This document shows, one piece after another, positions 54,066-61,829 of a stretch of DNA of 64,000 bases. The stretch's first letter is position 1, and each line of letters opens with the position of its first letter. Source of the stretch: Kaiparowitsia implicata GSE-PSE-MK54-09C. Lineage in GTDB: Bacteria > Cyanobacteriota > Cyanobacteriia > Elainellales > Elainellaceae. A program made the position numbers and the translations under genes. A model generated the notes under the pieces. The model ran no database searches and had not been told where the DNA came from. It was given only the letters and a program-made list of their open reading frames with translations. The stretch is taken from NCBI GenBank assembly GCA_019359435.1, contig JAHHHI010000073.1, positions 48,483-112,482 on the forward strand, in the 5' to 3' direction.

Positions 54066-56714
54066 ATGGTATTTCCCCAATCGTCAGAGTTTGATCAGCC
54101 TAGTCAGTTATACGGGGCGGGATCAAGCCTGCTCAACCCATCCGTTCCTGAAGCGGCGGCTAGTGATCCCCATGCGACTGCCACGGGCGTCTACGTTACA
54201 ATCCACGGGCACTTTTACCAACCTCCGCGCGAAAACCCCTATTTAGACGCAATTGAACGTCAGTCTAGTGCGGCCCCGTTTCATAACTGGAATGAGCGCA
54301 TTCACCACGAGTGCTATCGTCCCAATGCATTTGCTCGGGTGCTGAATGACCAAGGCGAACTCTTAGGGGTAGTGAATAACTTCGAATACTTCAGCTTTAA
54401 CATTGGCCCCACGCTAATGAGCTGGTTAGAGCAGTATGATCCCGAAGTGTATCGACGGATTTTAGAGGCAGATTGCAGAAGCTGCGCGCGGCTAAATGGG
54501 CATGGCAATGCGATCGCCCAAGTCTACAACCACATCATTTTACCCCTGGCGAACCGACGGGATAAATACACTCAGATTCGGTGGGGCATTGCTGACTTCA
54601 AAACTCGGTTTGGGCGTGATCCCGAAGGCATGTGGCTGGCAGAGACGGCAGTAGACTATCCCACCTTGCGGGCACTGGTGGATGAGGGCATTCGCTTCAC
54701 AATTTTGGCTCCCTCGCAGGCGCAGCGCTGTCGCCCCATCCCAAATCACGACAATCCTGATCCCGCGTGGTTAGAAGTGGGTGGCAGCCAAATTGACCCC
54801 ATTCAGCCCTATCGCTGCTTCTTGCCCGAAGGAGACTACATCGATATTTTCTTCTACGATGGCCCGATTTCTCGGGATATGGGGTTTGGGGAAGTCTTGA
54901 GCAGTTCCCATCAATTTGCGGCGCGGCTGGGGCAGGCTGTCCGGGGCGATCGCCGTCCATCGCAGCTGGTGTCTGTTGCCACGGATGGTGAAACGTTTGG
55001 GCACCACAAAGGCGGGACAGAAAAGGCCTTGGCCTATGCCTTTGTGCAGGAGTTTCCTCAGCGCGGCTGGACGGTGACAAATTTTGCCCACTATCTCAGC
55101 ATTAATCCTCCCACTTGGGAAGTTGTGCTGAAGCCCGTGACAGCTTGGAGCTGTGCCCACGGCGTAGACCGCTGGCAAGATGATTGCGGCTGCGGTGGCG
55201 GTGGGGTATGGCACCAGCAGTGGCGCAGACCTCTGCGTGACTCGCTAGATTGGCTGCGGGATAACCTAATTCAGGTGTTCGACACGGCAGGAAGACAGTT
55301 TTTTACCGATCCCTGGCGGGCTCGGGATGAGTATGTCGCGGTGGTGGGCGATCGCTCCCTCAGCACCATCAATCGCTTTTTAGAACGGCATCAAACCCGC
55401 AAGCTCAACCATGCCGAGCAGGTGGATGCGCTGCGACTGTTAGAAATGCAGCGCCATGCACTGCTGATGTACACAAGCTGCGGCTGGTTTTTTGAAGAGG
55501 TGTCGCGTCCTGAGGGCACGCAGATCTTACGCTACGCAGCGCGGGCGATTGAGCTAGCGGAAGATGTGACTGATGTGCAGCTTGAGTCGGCATTTGTCGA
55601 GCGGCTGGGTACGATCCCCAGCAATGTTGAGCTGTTTGGCAACGGCACTGCGATCTACCATCAGTTGGTCGATCCCGCCAAAATTAGTTTGGAGCAAGTG
55701 GCAGCGCACTATGCCATCAGCTCTCTCTTTACCGCTTACCCAGCAGAGCATCAGGTCTACGCCTATGATGCCCAGCGCCACGATCACCACCTTCGGCGGC
55801 TGGGAGCCCTCACCCTTTCAGTGGGGCAACTGCAACTCACCTCTGAGATGACGCGGGAGACCGTGTATTTGGTCTATGCAGTGCTGCACCTCGGCGGCTG
55901 GGACTTCCACTGCTGCATTCAGCCCTATGCTGGTCGCCGTGCCTATAACCAGATTAAGCAGCAAATTATGGAGTCGCTTAACCTGGCCAGCGCGGCGCAG
56001 GTAATTTTAGAAATGAACCGAGTGTTTGGGGATCAGTCCTTTAGCCTGCAGTCGCTGTTTGCGGAAGAGCGCCACCGGATTATGCGGCTGCTGAGCCAAG
56101 AAACCCTAACCCGGCTCGATCAGCTTTATACCCAGGTCTACCGCGACAATTACGGCGTGTTGATGGCCTTTCATCGAGACGGATTGGCGGTGCCTCAGGA
56201 ATTGCAGGTGGCGGCAGAGATTGCTATTGCGCATCGAGCGATGGTGTCATTGCAAGCGTTAGAACGCGAAGCAAGCGACCTGCCCTTGAGCAATCTGCAA
56301 CGGTGCGAAAGTCACTTGATGGAATTAGAGGCGATCGCCGCCGAAGCTCAGCAGTTTCATTGCCAGCTTCAGCCGCTAGAAATTCAGCAAACTCTGGAAC
56401 GATTGGTGTGGCGATCGCTCTGGAACCTCACTCGGGGTCTCACGTCTGAAGCCGAGACTGAGACTCTAGCCCACGCGACACCAGCCCACTCGATTCAGTT
56501 TGTGGCACAGCTGGTTCGCATGGCGCAGCAGTTGTGCAGCAGCCTGCGTATCGACCGAACTCAGGAACTATACCTGGATTATTTGCACACCACACTGCTG
56601 CCCCAGCTAGAGCAGCAGGCGATCCCGTCCGATACGGCCTGGCACCTGCTGCAACTGGGGCAAGCTCTGTCTATTGACGTTAGCGCCTGGCAATCGGCGT
56701 GCTCTTTGGGGTAA
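54066..56714 (+). CDS. GH57/DUF3536 family glycosidase
   Basis: ATG 54066 gives 882 aa; a TTG at 54051 in frame is less likely. The GH57 barrel begins VYVTIHGHFYQPPRENPYLD (conserved motif 1 HGH-QP) and continues PEGMWLAETAVDYPTLRALV, which holds the W-x-E region, and SVATDGETFGHHKGGTEKAL, containing the DGE motif. The second half from about residue 400 is DUF3536 (RARDEYVAVVGDRS..HALLMYTSCGWFF..ISRP). GH57 enzymes act on alpha-glucans (amylase, branching or transfer reactions); this subfamily is uncharacterised as far as I know. Its 3-prime end overlaps the convergent linker gene by 35 bp. Confidence 0.9.
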   Translation: MVFPQSSEFDQPSQLYGAGSSLLNPSVPEAAASDPHATATGVYVTIHGHFYQPPRENPYLDAIERQSSAAPFHNWNERIHHECYRPNAFARVLNDQGELLGVVNNFEYFSFNIGPTLMSWLEQYDPEVYRRILEADCRSCARLNGHGNAIAQVYNHIILPLANRRDKYTQIRWGIADFKTRFGRDPEGMWLAETAVDYPTLRALVDEGIRFTILAPSQAQRCRPIPNHDNPDPAWLEVGGSQIDPIQPYRCFLPEGDYIDIFFYDGPISRDMGFGEVLSSSHQFAARLGQAVRGDRRPSQLVSVATDGETFGHHKGGTEKALAYAFVQEFPQRGWTVTNFAHYLSINPPTWEVVLKPVTAWSCAHGVDRWQDDCGCGGGGVWHQQWRRPLRDSLDWLRDNLIQVFDTAGRQFFTDPWRARDEYVAVVGDRSLSTINRFLERHQTRKLNHAEQVDALRLLEMQRHALLMYTSCGWFFEEVSRPEGTQILRYAARAIELAEDVTDVQLESAFVERLGTIPSNVELFGNGTAIYHQLVDPAKISLEQVAAHYAISSLFTAYPAEHQVYAYDAQRHDHHLRRLGALTLSVGQLQLTSEMTRETVYLVYAVLHLGGWDFHCCIQPYAGRRAYNQIKQQIMESLNLASAAQVILEMNRVFGDQSFSLQSLFAEERHRIMRLLSQETLTRLDQLYTQVYRDNYGVLMAFHRDGLAVPQELQVAAEIAIAHRAMVSLQALEREASDLPLSNLQRCESHLMELEAIAAEAQQFHCQLQPLEIQQTLERLVWRSLWNLTRGLTSEAETETLAHATPAHSIQFVAQLVRMAQQLCSSLRIDRTQELYLDYLHTTLLPQLEQQAIPSDTAWHLLQLGQALSIDVSAWQSACSLG

Positions 56715-57369
56715 GTGGGCGGTGCATCTGCCCTGCGCGGGAAGCTGCCGCTGCGGGTACTTCCTGGGGGGCAGCCGCTGTTGGGCCAACTGCGACGACT
56801 TCCCTGGGGCGGCAGGTGCCTGCGTTGCAATCGAGCCCTAACTGATGCCATACCAGGGTCGGCACCACTTCACCCCGCTGCCCTAGTTGCTCTTGATTCA
56901 ACACATGCGATTCCCAAAATGCTCGGGGAGATAGGTGATGTGCCAACTGACGTGGATGGGGCACCGTAAAGCACCCAAAGGCTTTGCGGTATTCCTCAGA
57001 GTCTAGCAGCGACAGGATGAAGGCGCTGACCCCATGCTTCATCAACAAATCGCAGCAGAGGCGCATTTCTTGCTGGTCTACCGGCGCGCGCCCCATAAAG
57101 TGCTTAAAGCAGCGCTCAATAAATTTGAGGTTTGATGAGGTGAAGTAAAACGCCTCTAGGTATACGGCAGATTGTCCCAAATCCTTAAGGAAACGCCTCA
57201 CCCCTAGCTTGCCTGCTAAAAATGCAAGTTCTGCCTTAGCCAGCTGTAGCCGTTCGTGGTGGTAAGGTTGCCGTTCTAGCACCTGATCATAGATACGCCG
57301 CAGGCTGATGGCGCGGTCCTCAGTAGGCGCGGTGCCTGCCGCGGTGAGGGATGCAGTTGGGTAGTGCAT
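56680..57369 (-). CDS. Stand-alone phycobilisome linker-domain protein
   Basis: The 229-aa protein has a PBS linker domain (pfam00427 type) over about residues 22-133: RRIYDQVLERQPYHHERLQL, VRRFLKDLGQSAVYLEAFYF, FIERCFKHFMGRAPVDQQEM and LDSEEYRKAFG match the conserved helices of rod and core linkers. No CpcD domain follows. The C-terminal 80 residues are an Ala/Pro-rich tail. Linkers hold phycobiliprotein discs together; here the only neighbour is the divergent phycobiliprotein-like gene 32 bp upstream, suggesting a special complex. The domain is well kept but differs from CpcG/ApcE copies in its N-terminal part. Confidence 0.85.
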   Translation of the reverse strand: MHYPTASLTAAGTAPTEDRAISLRRIYDQVLERQPYHHERLQLAKAELAFLAGKLGVRRFLKDLGQSAVYLEAFYFTSSNLKFIERCFKHFMGRAPVDQQEMRLCCDLLMKHGVSAFILSLLDSEEYRKAFGCFTVPHPRQLAHHLSPRAFWESHVLNQEQLGQRGEVVPTLVWHQLGLDCNAGTCRPREVVAVGPTAAAPQEVPAAAASRAGQMHRPLTPKSTPIARR

Positions 57370-57401
57370 AGAAGTGTGCTCTCCTGAGTAGATGCCTTTA
57401 A

Positions 57402-57875
57402 CTAGGCGTGAGATTGTAGGGTTTGGATAACGCTCTCAAGGTAAGGGCGAATGAGGCTGCTGTTGCTGGCAGGCAGGTGAGTGGCGATCGCCTCTTGCAG
57501 GTAACGGTAGGCTGTAGCGCAATGGTGGTGATGCTTATAGGCCACAAGCACTGTGTCTAACCAGGACATCATTTGCTCGTTGAAAAAGACATCGTCGTCT
57601 CTGAGAATTGACAATGCGACATAGCGCAGCACTTCTGTCATGTCGTACTGACAACGCTGTTTATGGCGCTGAATCACCTCAGGGTGAATTTGCGCCAGTT
57701 TGTTCATTACCAGGTTGATGAACTGAGGGCTGCGATCGCGCAGGTTTTGATAGGTTTCTACCCGCGTTGCATAGGTCTGGGCATAGTACTCCAGGCTATG
57801 CAGTCCTTCAGCATCGAGGTATGTGCCATCGGCCTCGCGGAGTTTCGTATCAAGCACATGGTTCAGGGTTGTCAT
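57402..57875 (-). CDS. Divergent phycobiliprotein-like protein (AplA-like)
   Basis: The 157-aa protein has the globin-like phycobiliprotein fold: EYYAQTYATRVETYQNLRDR, then CQYDMTEVLRYVALSILRDD and SWLDTVLVAYKHHHH. C75 lies at the position of the chromophore-binding Cys81/84, and D78 corresponds to Asp of the C-x-R-D motif, but Arg is replaced by Tyr (CQYD). It therefore may still bind a bilin in a changed setting. It is not a standard apcA/B/D/F or cpc gene. It resembles the AplA class of non-light-harvesting phycobiliproteins described in Fremyella (from memory). It forms an operon with the downstream linker. Confidence 0.75.
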   Translation of the reverse strand: MTTLNHVLDTKLREADGTYLDAEGLHSLEYYAQTYATRVETYQNLRDRSPQFINLVMNKLAQIHPEVIQRHKQRCQYDMTEVLRYVALSILRDDDVFFNEQMMSWLDTVLVAYKHHHHCATAYRYLQEAIATHLPASNSSLIRPYLESVIQTLQSHA

Positions 57876-58242
57876 AAACCTTCTCCTATATCGTTGAGTA
57901 TTATCGGAGCCATGAGTCTGTAGCCGGAGCTTAATGGCCTAGAGAAAAGCATGGCGCTAAAACCTAAGACCTCTAGGTTTGGGTGGCTCATGCGTTTCTC
58001 TATTCATCAGACTGCCCAGCACCCTGGCAGACGCATCGCCATAATGTATTTCTTAATACAAGGCTGGCGACGCTATACGGAGCGATCGCCCCGTCATCTC
58101 GGGCGTCTCTGCATCACGCCCAATGTTCGGTAGGATGTGAAGGCACTCATGTTTTACAGCTGTCGTAACAGTTCTTCAACTATTCAACTCAGCAGCCCCT
58201 CTGTTCAGAGCCTGCCTTACCCTACTTATCCATTGCCCTAGG
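57876..58242. other. Divergent intergenic region, phycobiliprotein-like gene and permease
   Basis: 367 bp holding both promoters. A short hairpin ACCTAAGACCTCTAGGT lies at about 57962-57978. No gene is visible. Confidence 0.35.
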
Positions 58243-58884
58243 ATGAACGTTTTTACAGACGCCTATCAGTACGCGTTGACCAACAGTAGCGATTTGGTGC
58301 AAGCGTTGCAGCAGCATTTGAGATTAGTGGCTGTGCCGCTGTCTGTCGGGTTGTTGCTGGGGTTGCCCCTGGGCCTGTGGAGTGCGCGATCGCGCGCTGC
58401 ATCGACCGTGCTGATCAACAGCTTTAATGCCCTGCGGGTGATCCCCAGCTTAGCGGTATTGTTCTTGGCGATCCCCTACTTTGGGCTGAGCTTTCAGTCA
58501 GCGGCGATCGCCCTAACGCTGCTGGTCATGCCACCCATTTTGATCAGCACAGATGTCGCCTTTCGCAGCATCGACCCGATGACCCGTGAAGCCGCAAAGG
58601 GCATGGGGATGAGTGGTGGGCAAGTGTTGCGGATTGTAGAGGTGCCGTTAGCGTTACCTGTGATCATCGCGGGGATCAAGACCGCGACCGTGGAAGTGAT
58701 TGCCAGCGCTACCTTGGCGGCCTTCATCGGGGCTGGCGGATTGGGCACGTTCATGGTGCGCGGTTTTGCGCTATACAACAATGCGATTTTGCTGGTGGGC
58801 GCCATTCCCGTGGCGATGCTAGCGCTGGGGGCTGAAATTACCTTGAGCCGGGTGCAGCGATCGCTCCAACCACCGACTCGCTAA
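58243..58884 (+). CDS. OpuB/ProW-like ABC permease, orphan
   Basis: The 213-aa permease has about five to six membrane helices and the EAA loop TREAAKGMGMSGGQVLRIVE followed by VPLALPVIIAGIK. The sequence is of the osmoprotectant or quaternary-amine type (OpuBB/OpuBD, YehY-like): RSIDPMTREAAKG and TVEVIASATLAAFIGAGGLG. No ATPase or binding protein gene is next to it. Its partners must be elsewhere, or it is the remnant of an operon. The stop overlaps the convergent DUF1802 stop by 4 bp. Confidence 0.85.
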   Translation: MNVFTDAYQYALTNSSDLVQALQQHLRLVAVPLSVGLLLGLPLGLWSARSRAASTVLINSFNALRVIPSLAVLFLAIPYFGLSFQSAAIALTLLVMPPILISTDVAFRSIDPMTREAAKGMGMSGGQVLRIVEVPLALPVIIAGIKTATVEVIASATLAAFIGAGGLGTFMVRGFALYNNAILLVGAIPVAMLALGAEITLSRVQRSLQPPTR

Positions 58885-59516
58885 GCGTTCGCGGGCTGTT
58901 CATGCGTGCGAATTAGGTGGGCGATCGCCTGCGCCCGTCCCTCATAGTCTGCATCGGTTAGCACCGGGCATGGCTCAAACGTGACAGCATCGGCAGGCAC
59001 GGCGACCTCAAGCCAAGATTTACAGCCCCCATAGGCATCCCGATAGGGAATTTGTAGGGGAGCCGCCAACCGATGCGTTCGCAACAGCAATCCATAGAGC
59101 GGTTGCTGCGGCTTCCAGCGCAACCGCTCCGCCACCATCTCATCCGTCCAAATGTGGTGAGGCTGTAGGGCCGCCACAGTTGCCGCCTCACGAATTTGGA
59201 AAATGTGGGTAATCTCAGCCCAAGCGCTGAGCGTCAGCCTTTCAGGATGCCAGCCTGATGCAACCGGAGCCACCTGCTCTCGATAACCAGCCTTGAGCCA
59301 GCGCGATTGTTGATGCTCGTAGGTGGGGTAGAGCACCACCTGCCGATGGGCAACTTCAAACCGTCCCTGCTGTTCTCGAATGCCGCCCTTTCTGAGCAAC
59401 AAAATAGTATGACCCTGCGTCAGAGCTTCGAGGGCGATCGCCCACTCCTTTAAGGCTGGAACGGACGATAGAGATGGCTCAGTCAACGAAAAACCTTGGG
59501 TTGTAGAGTGTTGCAT
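58881..59516 (-). CDS. DUF1802-family protein
   Basis: ATG 59516 gives 211 aa; the open frame extends to 59639 but that part is not family-like. The N-terminal region ALKEWAIALEALTQGHTILL followed by LRKGGIREQQGRFEVAHRQV is the DUF1802 hallmark, and WLEVAVPADAVTFEPCPVLT lies near the end. The family is found in cyanobacteria and other bacteria and has no known function. It looks soluble. Confidence 0.78.
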   Translation of the reverse strand: MQHSTTQGFSLTEPSLSSVPALKEWAIALEALTQGHTILLLRKGGIREQQGRFEVAHRQVVLYPTYEHQQSRWLKAGYREQVAPVASGWHPERLTLSAWAEITHIFQIREAATVAALQPHHIWTDEMVAERLRWKPQQPLYGLLLRTHRLAAPLQIPYRDAYGGCKSWLEVAVPADAVTFEPCPVLTDADYEGRAQAIAHLIRTHEQPANA

Positions 59517-59761
59517 GGGTCTTAAGTTATGTTTCCTATTACGAAACCCCAATGATTGAATGGCTAAATTAGGGATGGTTGTTGCCGAGTGCAGCCTAGT
59601 TCCGCTTAGCTCCAAGATCTCGTGTATCGTTTGCGGCAAGAGCGAGCGCCATTGGCTCTGTTTCAGTGGCGGTCATCCCTCCGACTCTTCTCCTTACTGC
59701 ATGACAAGACGCCACGAGGCAACACGCATCTGTTCACTGCATTGATTCTAGTTAGGACACG

Positions 59762-59992
59762 ATGAGTAACCAAACTCCGAACGCTGTATCGTCCGATTTA
59801 CAAACAAAGCTAAATGAACTTGCTGCGGTTATGGATAACCGTAAAGAGGAATTTGTCGATTTGCTGAACAGCGAACACCCCGGTACTAGCCGCCGAGTGG
59901 AAGCACGCTATTCTCAATGTATCTGGTGGGAAGGCTGTTACTATTGCCGGGATGACAACGGATCTTGGCAACGGGTGAAATGCTTTATGTGA
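59762..59992 (+). CDS. Small Cys-rich hypothetical protein
   Basis: The 76-aa protein has a polar helical N-terminal half (LQTKLNELAAVMDNRKEEFV, then DLLNSEHPGTSRRVEARY) and a Cys/aromatic-rich end (SQCIWWEGCYYCRDDNGSWQ and VKCFM), with cysteines at 53, 59, 62 and 74. I do not recognise the family. The layout could be a small metal- or disulfide-stabilised domain or a leader-core peptide precursor. No maturation enzyme is next to it. The start ATG lacks a strong ribosome-binding site. Confidence 0.55.
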   Translation: MSNQTPNAVSSDLQTKLNELAAVMDNRKEEFVDLLNSEHPGTSRRVEARYSQCIWWEGCYYCRDDNGSWQRVKCFM

Positions 59993-60141
59993 TTGATCTG
60001 CCAATCAATCAGCCGAAATAGCGCTCAGTCCAAAGGACAGGGGGAGTGAATCTAACCAGATTTGTTCCCCCTTGGTCGTTTGTAGGTTTTGTATAGGTAG
60101 AAGGGTTTGAATCCAGGGCGATCGCCACTATCCTCAACCTG

Positions 60142-60262
60142 AGTTCGGGATAAGCTCAAACCCTTAGTGTGCCGTGCGCGACGCGCACGGCACACTAAGG
60201 GTTTTGGGGCATCGCGCGTCGCGCGATGCCCCAAAACCCTCTTAACCCGAACTGACGTTATC
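60142..60262. repeat. AGTTC...GAACT element carrying two perfect palindromes
   Basis: Outer halves AGTTCGGGATAAGCTCAAAC (60142-60161) and CTTAACCCGAACTGACGTTA (60241-60260) match 39764-39807. Between them lie palindrome 1, arms 60158-60180 and 60182-60204 (23 bp, central A 60181), and palindrome 2, arms 60198-60218 and 60220-60240 (21 bp, central T 60219). The palindromes share a few bases. The arms contain no stretch of the neighbouring genes. Confidence 0.8.
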
Positions 60263-60280
60263 CTTACTATTCTTCATAAA

Positions 60281-60377
60281 TTCGACGGCGTTGTTTCAGC
60301 CCGCAGCGTGGGGGTGAAACAACGCTAAGCCGTCTGCGTCGCGAGCAGCAAGGTCTTAAGGATTTGCCGAATTGACC
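60281..60377 (+). repeat. Structured dispersed repeat, copy B
   Basis: This copy aligns with 28120-28223. Stem GCGTTGTTTCA (60288-60298) with TGAAACAACGC (60315-60325) and outer ACGG (60285-60288) with CCGT (60330-60333) are kept although two base pairs differ from copy A. Confidence 0.8.
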
Positions 60378-60422
60378 TGATCCTAAAACCCTCAAATCAT
60401 TTCTTTAACCCGAGATCCCTCA

Positions 60423-60465
60423 AAAAAACTCAAGCGGGTGTCACCGACATGTGACGCCCGCTTGA
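60423..60465 (-). terminator. Terminator of the CurT gene
   Basis: TCAAGCGGGTGTCAC (60430-60444) pairs with GTGACGCCCGCTTGA (60451-60465), one wobble, loop CGACAT. A run of seven A on the plus strand gives a U-tract for the minus-strand transcript. Confidence 0.88.
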
Positions 60466-60504
60466 AGGGTTTATTCAGGAATTTTGCAGCTGATATCTAA
60501 CGGT

Positions 60505-60948
60505 CTACAGGCTGTTGTTATTGCGTTGCCCTAGCACTTGAGACTTCAGCGAGTTGAAATCGCTGGCTAATTCCTTCCGGTTGGAGGCCTTGAGCAGATA
60601 GCGATAAATGAACCACGCACTGTAGCCAATGCCAATCAGCTCAAAGGTAGGAGCTAGCAACGGCACATCATTGACAGAACCTAGAACTGCCAGAGTCAGT
60701 TTGACTGTGATGATAGCCGCTACAATCAGCCCAATCGTAACGATGGGACGGCGATACTCACCGAAAAAGCCAGAGAGATAGTCGGGCAAATCTGCCAGAA
60801 AGGCTGTCAGCTTATCAGTGACATCCTTCAGCTGTTCATTCACTTCCCCGTCTGGTTCTGGGGTAGAAAAGGCCGATGGCGTGGTGTCTTCAACAGGGGT
60901 TGAAAAATCTTCAATGGGGGTTGTTTCTTGATTCACATCTGGATCCAT
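60505..60948 (-). CDS. curT: CAAD-domain thylakoid protein, CurT-like
   Basis: The 147-aa protein has an acidic, Pro/Thr-rich N-terminus (about 1-45), an amphipathic helix (LKDVTDKLTAFLADLPDYLS), two membrane helices (PIVTIGLIVAAIITVKLTLA and PTFELIGIGYSAWFIYRYLL) and a final amphipathic helix (NRKELASDFNSLKSQVLG). This is the CURT1/CAAD plan; in Synechocystis the CurT protein of about 149 aa shapes thylakoid margins and biogenesis zones. Length and topology fit CurT rather than a CAAD domain on a tRNA synthetase. Single gene with a strong terminator. Confidence 0.85.
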   Translation of the reverse strand: MDPDVNQETTPIEDFSTPVEDTTPSAFSTPEPDGEVNEQLKDVTDKLTAFLADLPDYLSGFFGEYRRPIVTIGLIVAAIITVKLTLAVLGSVNDVPLLAPTFELIGIGYSAWFIYRYLLKASNRKELASDFNSLKSQVLGQRNNNSL

Positions 60949-61410
60949 AGCAGAGTACCTTAGCGCAACAGGTTTAATAGAGATGTGGTGAGGGCAACCT
61001 TAATCATAAAAGTTGGGTAATGGTCTTAGGGTAAGGAGTCTGAGTAACAGCAATGCCACAACTCATCGCAGCCTCAGAGGGCTAGAACTCCCAAACGTGG
61101 AACGATACCCAAGAACCGCGGGCTTACCCCATCAGATATATCTGACAGGATTAGCCTTATTTCAGTAGGATTCAAAGGTTTATCGCGAACGCTATTAAAG
61201 GATAAGGCACTTTACCAACAGTAGGATAGCGGGTGGACGGGTTTTTGTCTAAGCATCCGACTTCTATAGCCCATCCTTGAGACTGACTATATTGCAGATG
61301 TTCTCTGGTTTTAGGGGTCTAGAGCCATCATGATTGAGATAAAACTCGATGGTGAGAGAGAACCTTTATGAAGTGCTGGTTCTATAGGCTCAAAAGTTAT
61401 TAAAAGATAC
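60949..61410. other. Intergenic region upstream of curT
   Basis: About 460 bp without a supportable gene; it should include the curT promoter. CAGATATATCTG (61133-61144) is a short perfect palindrome of unknown meaning. Confidence 0.35.
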
Positions 61411-61437
61411 AAAAAAAGCCACACGGCTGCGGCTTTT
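61411..61437 (-). terminator. Orphan terminator on the minus strand
   Basis: AAAAGCC (about 61414-61420) pairs with GGCTTTT (61431-61437), loop 10 nt, with a U-run on the minus strand. The nearest minus-strand gene end is the remnant at 61489, not chlP at 61830. Confidence 0.6.
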
Positions 61438-61488
61438 AACTAAGGAGCATGGCTGTTTGTGTAACTAAGAGGAAACCTGAACGGATCG

Positions 61489-61578
61489 TCACTTGGCTTG
61501 GAAGTCAAGCTGGATCTCTCCGTTGTTCTCTGCTTTAGTGTGCAGGATGGCTTTGGCTTTGGCGGTGACGAGGATCGA
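61489..61578 (-). pseudogene. Decayed C-terminal gene end
   Basis: A minus-strand frame bounded by a TGA at 61579-61581 and ending with TGA at 61489 reads SILVTAKAKA, then ILHTKAENNGEIQLDFQAK. Composition is protein-like and a fitting terminator follows 52 bp downstream (61411-61437), as expected for the surviving 3-prime end of a lost gene. I cannot name the parent. Confidence 0.4.
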
Positions 61579-61829
61579 TCATTGCTGTGATTGCAGTCAC
61601 AAAAAAGCGATCGCCCCCACTCCTAAAGAAATAAGAGGGCGATCGCCCCTATTAACGTGTGAGGTAAATCTAATAACCTTAGCTGATTAGCTTACAACTA
61701 TTTTCAGCCCATAGAGCAGTGCTAACGAAAATTGAGCAATCTAGCGATAGCACACCCCCGTCACCCACAGCTCACGCAGTAGCGATGATTGCGTACGGGC
61801 TGAAACAGTCAGGTATCACGCACGCACAC

